From Ligustrum vulgare (lineage: Eukaryota > Streptophyta > Magnoliopsida > Lamiales > Oleaceae): DNA of 64,000 nt. Positions 58,048-64,000 of this stretch are shown here, one piece after another; positions within the stretch are counted from its first letter, which is position 1; every line of letters begins with the position of its first letter. The stretch spans positions 28,846,639 through 28,910,638 of the forward strand of contig OY743184.1 of assembly GCA_963555705.1 (NCBI GenBank), read 5' to 3'. The position numbers and the translations under genes are program-made. The notes under the pieces were generated by a model that was not told where the DNA came from, did no database searches, and saw only the letters and a program-made list of their open reading frames with translations.

Positions 58048-59012
58048 TGACGCGATCCCGGTACGGGAATCTCGTCGAACAACGCGGAATAACGAAATCT
58101 AAAACCTAGGAAAGATCTAAATCAGATCTGACACGAAAATAATAAGAATTAAAATACTGGAAAGATAAAATTGACGATAGGACCTTGACCCAAGATTCAC
58201 GACGCAATTAATTGACGATGCGGAATCGAGATCCAAGGTTTTCGAAACACCACAAGGACTTGTCAATTTCCTTGATAAGATTCTAATTGGACACGCCACA
58301 AATATTTTCACAATATTTGATAAGTCGGATTTGTTCTTGAAGAACACAAAAGGGACTCCTCAACCTTTTAATTGGAGAAAACTCTCTCAACTCAAATTCA
58401 ATATTCAAAACTAAACTTAACTGTTTTTACAATGAATGTAAAGCGATATAAATAAGCAAAATAACCTAGCATCTAATTTACTCAAAATAGACTTCTAATT
58501 AAACTAAAATACTAAACTAGGAAAATAACCAAAAACTAAAAAAGGAATAAAATAATTAAAAATCCGGAAAATCTGGCGCAGCTTGTTTACGGCCGTGACG
58601 AAACCTCTTACGGCCGTAAAGGTCTTTCTGATTAAAATTGTGATATTAGTTACGGCCGTGACGAATTTCTTACGGCCGTGAAGTTTCCCTTTTCTGAATG
58701 TTACGGCCGTAACTTCCAAGCTTACGGCCGTAAGCGTCGTTCTGCAGAATTTCTTCCTTTTTCTTCGACAATTGATTACGGCCGTGATAACATGATTTAC
58801 GGCCGTGAATATATGCGTTACGGCGGTGAAGGTCTTCTTTACGGCCGTAATTGGAATTTCTGCCCAAATTACTTCGACCCCTTGATTCGGCTTGATCCGT
58901 CCCCCTTCTCGGCTCGACCTCAACATGGAACTTACTCCGTTTTGTACGTAGATCACTATCATATTGCCGATGGCTCGACTTCGCCCTTCGATGCCTTTTC
59001 CGGATCACATCA
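58048..59012 (-). repeat. 3' LTR of the short gag-protease element
   Basis: In + orientation it runs TGACGCGATCC to GGATCACATCA. It has nine exact ACGGCCGT motifs at 58586-58850 plus one ACGGCGGT. It carries one copy of a 37-bp CGCCACAAATATT unit where the partner LTR and the solo LTR have two. Confidence 0.95.
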
Positions 59013-59026
59013 TACTCCCTCTCTTG
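59013..59026 (-). promoter_or_regulatory. Polypurine tract of the short gag-protease element
   Basis: On the minus strand AAGAGAGGGAGTA directly precedes the 3' LTR. Confidence 0.8.
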
Positions 59027-59329
59027 AAAAGGATTCGACCTCGAATCCAATTTTTGTCGGCTTTTCAAACTCCTTCTGCTTTTCTGGGCTCGATGATCAT
59101 GCTTATGCCTCGTGCTTGCTATCAACCTTTTGGGCTGCCCATTTTTATCCTTCAACTTTCTCGGCTTTTTGTGCTGTTCATTTGTGCCAACAAGTTTCTT
59201 TCCTATTTTAAGCTCATGGTTTGACTTCGGTACCTGTAAAACAGATTTTAAAGAATTGGGGAGGGGTGTGTTAGCGTGAATAAGTGCAAATAGACTCATT
59301 TTTGTGGTAGACTCTCTTTTCTTTTGCTT

Positions 59330-59500
59330 TTTGCACTCAGTCTCTCCTTTTTCTGAAATTTGAACCTCAACCCTCTTTTCTTTATTTTTCACTTCTTCTC
59401 CTTTTTTCTGAGGTCGTGGCCTCAACTCTCTTTTCTTTAATTTCCACTCCCTCTCCTTTTTCTGAGGTCGTGGCCTCAACTCTCTTATTTTTCCCCTCAA
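59330..59500 (-). repeat. Three tandem units of about 58 bp at the end of the ORF
   Basis: CTCCTTTTTCTGAGGTCGTG followed by GCCTCAACTCTCTT recurs with small changes, encoding repeated RVEATTSEK-type segments on the minus strand. The two overlapping minus ORFs here differ in frame, probably because of slippage in this array. Confidence 0.8.
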
Positions 59501-60467
59501 ACTCACTTTTTACTTTCAATTGATCTTTCAAGGCTTCAGTTGGAGATAGTGGCATTAGAGTAAACTTTTTTCCCCCTTTTACCAGGCTGTATCTATTCGT
59601 ATACCCATCGTGTAGTACAACCCTTTCATGTTGCCAAGGTCTCCCCAACAGTATGAGACTAATTTGCATTGGCACCACGTCACAAATTACCTCATCCGAA
59701 TACCCACCCAAAGAAAATGTCACCAAGGCCTGTCTCTTCACCTTAACTTCCCCTGACTCAGTCAACCATTGTAATTTATAAGGCGTTGGATGTTTCGTTA
59801 AAGGTAAGCCTAATTTTTCCACCAACATTGTACTAACTACATTAGTACAACTTCCCCCATCAATCACCAAGCTACAAACTTTTTCATCCACTAAGCATCT
59901 AGTGCGAAAAATATTATCCCTTTGCCCATCCACATTTTCCAAAACATTCGCCTTACGCTTAACGCTAAGAGCATGCCTATCAATAATTGACTTATTCACC
60001 ACGACATTTTTAGCCCCTTCACTATCACACCTAATCTTCTTATGTGGACAATCAAGTGCAATGTGACCCCGTTCCAAACATTTAAAGCACTTAACATTTT
60101 TATCCTTAAGAGGTTTGGAATCAAAATTATTTTTACATTTGGTTGTCGGTTCCTCCCTCCTGTTGTAAACATGATCACTACTCTCCCATTTTGATGTCTC
60201 TTTTCGCTTCAATGGCCTTTCATCCATCCCATCTCCGTACCTAGCATGATATTCACGCTTACTACTCCTCCTAACCATAGAGTCCGCCCGCGATTGCTCT
60301 TTTTTCAATTGGGCAATCATCGCATCTCTTTTATCCATCCTAGCCATTACCTTCTTAAATTTTGCCTGCATCTCTGCCAATAATTCAAAACCCTGCTCCA
60401 ATATCCTATCCCCTCTTTCGAGCCGTTTGTTGTCACCCATTGACGAATATCTCTCCCCGCGAGACAT
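59382..60467 (-). CDS. Truncated gag (zinc knuckle) and protease of a Ty3 element
   Basis: The 361-residue ORF starts with a coiled-coil-like, charged segment (about residues 1-60: LLAEMQAKFKKVMARMDKRDAMIAQLKKEQ). A basic linker follows, then CFKCLERGHIALDC (C127, C130, H135, C140). The protease core is IDGGSCTNVVS with Asp at 203, and ILLGRPW lies near 273. The D-G-G-S-C form of the protease is common in plant Ty3 elements of this type. The capsid core normally upstream of the knuckle is missing, so the product could bind RNA and cleave but probably cannot assemble alone. The end (RVEATTSEK repeats) runs into the tandem array. The ORF itself is open. Confidence 0.88.
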   Translation of the reverse strand: MSRGERYSSMGDNKRLERGDRILEQGFELLAEMQAKFKKVMARMDKRDAMIAQLKKEQSRADSMVRRSSKREYHARYGDGMDERPLKRKETSKWESSDHVYNRREEPTTKCKNNFDSKPLKDKNVKCFKCLERGHIALDCPHKKIRCDSEGAKNVVVNKSIIDRHALSVKRKANVLENVDGQRDNIFRTRCLVDEKVCSLVIDGGSCTNVVSTMLVEKLGLPLTKHPTPYKLQWLTESGEVKVKRQALVTFSLGGYSDEVICDVVPMQISLILLGRPWQHERVVLHDGYTNRYSLVKGGKKFTLMPLSPTEALKDQLKVKSEFEGKNKRVEATTSEKGEGVEIKEKRVEATTSEKRRRSEK

Positions 60468-60721
60468 GGAAATTTGGAATATGGAAAAAAAATGGAATTT
60501 TTCGATTTTTTGTTTTTAATCTGCCAGAGAATTAAACTACGAGTATGGCTGAAAAAACGGAACTGAATTTGGACGAAAAACGAAGAAGAAAAATACTTTT
60601 GAATTTTTGGGACTGACTCTTATGGATCAAACTGGAAAAATATATGACTGACACGAAGAACGCGAAGAACACGAAAAAAATCAAGAAAATCAAGAAACGC
60701 AAGAATCTGAAATAGATCCAA

Positions 60722-60733
60722 GCTCTGATACAA
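60722..60733 (-). promoter_or_regulatory. Primer binding site, tRNA-iMet type
   Basis: On the minus strand TTGTATCAGAGC, two bases inside the 5' LTR, differs by one base from TGGTATCAGAGC. Confidence 0.85.
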
Positions 60734-60735
60734 GA

Positions 60736-61737
60736 TGACGCGATCCCGGTCGGGGAATCTCGTCGAACAAAGCGGAATAACGAAATCTAAAACCTAGGAA
60801 AGATCTAAATCAGATCTGACACGAAAATAACAAGAATTAAAATACTGGAAAGATAAAATTGACGATAGGACCTTGACCCAAGATTCACGACACAATTAAT
60901 TGACGATGCGGAATCGAGATCCAAAGTTTTCGAAACACCACAAGGACTTGTCAATTTCCTTGATAAGATTCTAATTGGACACGCCACAAATATTCTCGCT
61001 AATATTTAATAAGTACAACGCCACAAATATTTTCACAATATTTGATAAGTCGGATTTGTTCTTGAAGAAAACAAAAGGGACTCCTCAACCTTTTAATTGG
61101 AGAAAACTCTCTCAACTCAAATTCAATATTCAAAACTAAACTTAACTGTTTTTACAATGAATGTAAAGCGATATAAATAAGCAAAATAACCTAGCATCTA
61201 ATTTACTCAAAATAGACTTCTAATTAAACTAAAATACTAAACTAGGAAAATAATCAAAAACTAAAAAAGGAATAAAATAATTAAAAATTCGGAAAATCTG
61301 GCGCAGCTTGTTTACGGCCGTGACGAAACCTCTTACGGCCGTAAAGGTCTTTCTGATTAAAATTGTGATATTAGTTACGGCCGTGACGAATTTCTTACGG
61401 CCGTGAAGTTTTCCTTTTTTGAATGTTACGGTCGTAACTTCCAAGCTTACGGACGTAAGCGTCGTTCTGCAGAATTTCTTCCTTTTTCTTCGACAATTGA
61501 TTACGGCCATGATAACATGATTTACGGCCGTGAATATATGTGTTACGGCCGTGAAGGTCTTCTTTACGGCCGTAATTGGAATTTCTGCCCAAATTACTTC
61601 GACCCCTTGATTCGGCTTGATTCGTCCCCCTTCTCGGCTCGACCTCAACATGGAACTTACTCCGTTTTGTACGTAGATCACTATCATATTGTCGATGGCT
61701 CGACTTCGCCTTTCGATGCCTTGTCCGGATCACATCA
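60736..61737 (-). repeat. 5' LTR of the short gag-protease element
   Basis: Partner of 58048-59012. It has seven exact ACGGCCGT motifs and three variants (ACGGTCGT, ACGGACGT, ACGGCCAT) at 61312-61580. Confidence 0.95.
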
Positions 61738-61742
61738 CATTT

Positions 61743-62021
61743 TATTTAGAAAACACAAATAATCCAAATTATAATATATATAGGGTCCTTTTAGGCAAAA
61801 GAATTTTGCAAAAAATTTCGATTTTATACGAAAATAAATGAGAATCTGCACGAAATGTGGGGCTAAAAACTTGTAAAATGTTTTGAATTAAATTCAATCT
61901 ATCTCAAGAATATGCTCCAACTTATGATTGGGATAGGATCACATATAATTACAAGAAAAGTAATTTATAATGATTATGCAATTAACCCATCATGGAAGTA
62001 ATCATAAAAATTAATAGTAAG

Positions 62022-62080
<59 letters not shown>

Positions 62081-62504
62081 CAAATTTGAATAATTGAACC
62101 ATTAGTGAATACGCATAAAACTTGCAACAATCATTTGAAACTAAAAAAAAGATACATCCAACAAATTTCGTGTTAGTTCCTAGAACATCCTTAATGATAC
62201 CAAGGCCACTCACGATATTTGAAAAGTGTATATACCAACCTCCATCACGTTAACGTACAAATCACACAAGGAAAACGAATTACTTTAGGGTCAAATAATA
62301 TCACATAAACATGAAAGACCTTAGTCACCAAGCCATGAGGTCACTTGGGAAAGAAAAAGACTTGTTGATGTAGATCAATTGACATTAGCATTTCTAAACG
62401 AGCATGATAAAAACTAAAGAATTTATCATTGTTTAATATTTTGGACGTAGAATTCGCGTATAGTGTATGTTTTCAGCCCATAATAACAATTTGAAAAGCT
62501 CGCA
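61743..62504. other. Flank with dispersed repeat and TA microsatellite
   Basis: 61790-61980 is the second copy of the repeat at 17440-17640. (TA)n spans 62023-62079. The rest is AT-rich with no recognisable gene. Confidence 0.6.
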
Positions 62505-64000
62505 TGTAACGACCTCAAAATTTCCATTGTTTTTTTTTTTTTTTTATAGACACTATTTATATATATTGAAATATATACATAAAACTCTTTGCTCATTCAT
62601 TTGCCTTTGAACATAGAAAACAGATTTCAGAAGGCTTCTAATAGCCTATCACTGAACTGGGAGTCAAGCTGCAGGATGCTTCTAATAGCCTAAAGCTGTA
62701 CTGGAATTCAAGCTGCATGAGGCTTCTAATAGTCTGCTGCAAAAACTTCTTTCATAATCTTCTTTTAAGTTTTCATTTACATTAAATGATAAGCGGAAGT
62801 CCAAGACAAAGAATAATTTCATTCTCAACTAAACGGAAGCAGAAAATACGATAAACTTCATTAAAGATCTTACACAGTTACACATCATGTTCTATCCTTC
62901 CACGACATACAAGTTTATAACCATTTCAAAATATGATTTCTTGATTTTTACTATATGTCTTAATGCCGAATAGTCTTGGTTTTACATCAAAATAGGGAAA
63001 AGCTTTGCCCCACACTATTCTCTTAGCGATAATATGATACTTGATGCGTCTGAGAAAGACCTCCCCAAGTACGTAAAACCTCCAAATAGTTAGGGTCTGT
63101 GACCTACATAAGAGTCATAAAACGACTATAAGCTATGAAGCTGAGTGAGTAAAGCTACACGTTATCATTTAAGAATATTATCATATAGATATGATCAAGG
63201 TGATACAAACACACTTTATGATTATTGTCCAATTTTACGTATTTTAGATAGGCAAATAAATGAAAAATACAATTTTGGGGATTTAAATTTTGTAATTTAG
63301 AGTAAAACTTATAAAAGATTTAATTTTAATTCTTAAACTCTAAATTGATTTTATTTACTATTAATTTCATTTATTTAATTGCAGAAATACAATGGACAAA
63401 TTTTTATATCCAATTCAATGTCCAACCCACATTTTTGGCCCAATTCTTTAGCCCAAAAACACTTCACCAGTCCAGTCCAGCTCCTCTTTCTCTACACTTT
63501 AAACCTTCAGCACAACCTCTCCTGACGCGGCTCTTCTGTCTGTCTTCTTCTCTTCACAGAAGCACAAAACCTATAGCAACTCCTCTGTCTCTCAACTCAC
63601 TCAGCCGCCATCCCATTCTCCCTCTCCATCTGTCTTCTTTCAGCCCGTCTCTGTCTGTCTTCTCTCCATTCAATAGTCGCAGAACAACTTCAGCCGCAAC
63701 CTTTCTCTCTTCTTCCCTCTCTCTCACGCATTCTGGTCTGTCTCTGGTTTTTTTCTTTAACCTTCAACCTCTCCCTCACGTCTTCCATCATCTTCTACAG
63801 CCTCCATAGCCATCTGTCCCATACACTCCATCTTCTCTCTCAACAGAAACAGCCACTTCTTTTTCTCACCAACCTACACACACAGGACCTCCCTCTGAAT
63901 TCCCTCTACCTCACGTCTCTCTCACCTTCCACCATTACCAACCTCCTTCCATCCGTTTCCAGCTACAACCAGTCTTCTCTCAACTCCCACACTCACCAGC
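62505..64000 (+). repeat. LTR-like sequence running off the right edge
   Basis: TGTAACGACCTCAAAATTTCC resembles the starts of the Tekay LTRs (TGTAGCGACCGAGAAATTTT). A CT-rich block at 63430-64000, like those at 23240 and 46400, follows at a plausible distance. A block near 63145 (GAGTGAGTAAAGC) resembles the inverse of a motif near the 3' end of other LTRs, so the orientation is not certain. The 154-codon ORF at 63345 is low-complexity Ser/Leu/Pro-rich and is probably not a gene. Confidence 0.5.
62629..62745. repeat. Three imperfect tandem repeats of about 47 bp
   Basis: GCTTCTAATAG occurs three times at regular spacing, with CAAGCTGCA words between, inside the LTR-like sequence. Confidence 0.8.

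Larger units (their letters stand above)
58048..61737 (-). mobile_element. Non-autonomous Ty3/gypsy gag-protease element (TR-GAG-like), TSD CATTT
   Basis: LTRs at 58048-59012 (965 bp) and 60736-61737 (1002 bp) flank a 1.7-kb interior with a minus-strand zinc knuckle and protease ORF. A tRNA-iMet-type PBS is on the right and a purine tract on the left. CATTT flanks both ends (58043-58047 and 61738-61742). Reverse transcriptase, RNase H, integrase and the capsid part of gag are all absent, so mobility must come from a helper. A solo LTR of the family sits at 12534-13536. Confidence 0.95.

Noticed and set aside
58504..59506. Minus ORFs of 152 and 278 codons with YGR/HGR or TAV repeats across the LTR
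   Set aside because: The repeated residues come from the ACGGCCGT array read in frame; the frame crosses from the interior into the 3' LTR without any recognisable domain.
57939..61775. Possible miniature element around the short Ty3 element (TTATTTGGATTTT and AATCCAAATTATAA on its two sides)
   Set aside because: The matching inverted stretch is short and AT-rich, and I could not find paired termini or a duplication.
63345..63809. 154-codon + ORF near the right edge
   Set aside because: Ser/Leu/Pro-rich low-complexity product from a CT-rich LTR block, similar in composition to blocks at 23240 and 46400.

Overview
The window is nuclear DNA from a flowering plant, most likely a eudicot. It is AT-rich, and almost everything recognisable is transposable-element sequence: Ty3/gypsy chromoviruses of Tekay/Del type, Athila-group elements, Ty1/copia elements, hAT-type non-autonomous elements and a large Mutator-like element of the DUF1985/Ulp1-carrying (Kaonashi, KI-MULE) type. 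I found no convincing resident host gene, tRNA, rRNA or CRISPR array. Most element genes are broken by stops and frameshifts. The clear exception is an intact 790-codon Athila-type gag-protease ORF on the minus strand at 36832-39204.

Layout. 1-861: unidentified AT-rich DNA with a two-copy direct repeat. 862-5260: old Athila-group element (5' LTR, degenerate PBS, gag remnant), its gag split by a 671-bp hAT-like element. 5419-7798: Tekay-type LTR lacking its last bases. 7807-9930: a small TIR element, unidentified DNA and a second Athila LTR fragment. 10050-17300: a Ty1/copia element (+) whose integrase is split by a solo LTR (12534-13536, TSD GAACA) and whose reverse transcriptase is split by a 423-bp hAT-type element (14567-14989, TSD ACAAGCAC).

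17.6-56.2 kb is a nested stack that can be unpicked by target-site duplications. A minus-strand copia gag was split by a solo LTR (18103-55474, TSD ACATT). That LTR was split by a KI-MULE (20509-55281, 9-bp TSD TAAAATAAA). The MULE carries three retrotransposons: a complete Tekay element (22880-33129, TSD ATGTG), a gag-protease-only Athila element (33236-40802, TSD CCGTG) and a second, decayed Tekay element (45995-54100) with a rearranged 3' LTR. The MULE holds two convergent pseudogenes: a multi-exon DUF1985 + Ulp1 (C48) protease gene on + and a mudrA-type transposase on -.

56.2-64 kb: AT-rich repeats, a second gag-protease-only Ty3 element (58048-61737, minus, TSD CATTT), and a further LTR running off the right edge.

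How the parts relate. The autonomous elements are all broken. The two gag-only elements lack reverse transcriptase and integrase and must have been mobilised in trans. Two observations are not explained by ordinary annotation. Arrays of the palindrome ACGGCCGT occur in the LTRs of both gag-only families although they use different primer tRNAs. A TGTGAC hexamer is scattered densely through the MULE's non-coding DNA and flips strand once near the middle of the element.
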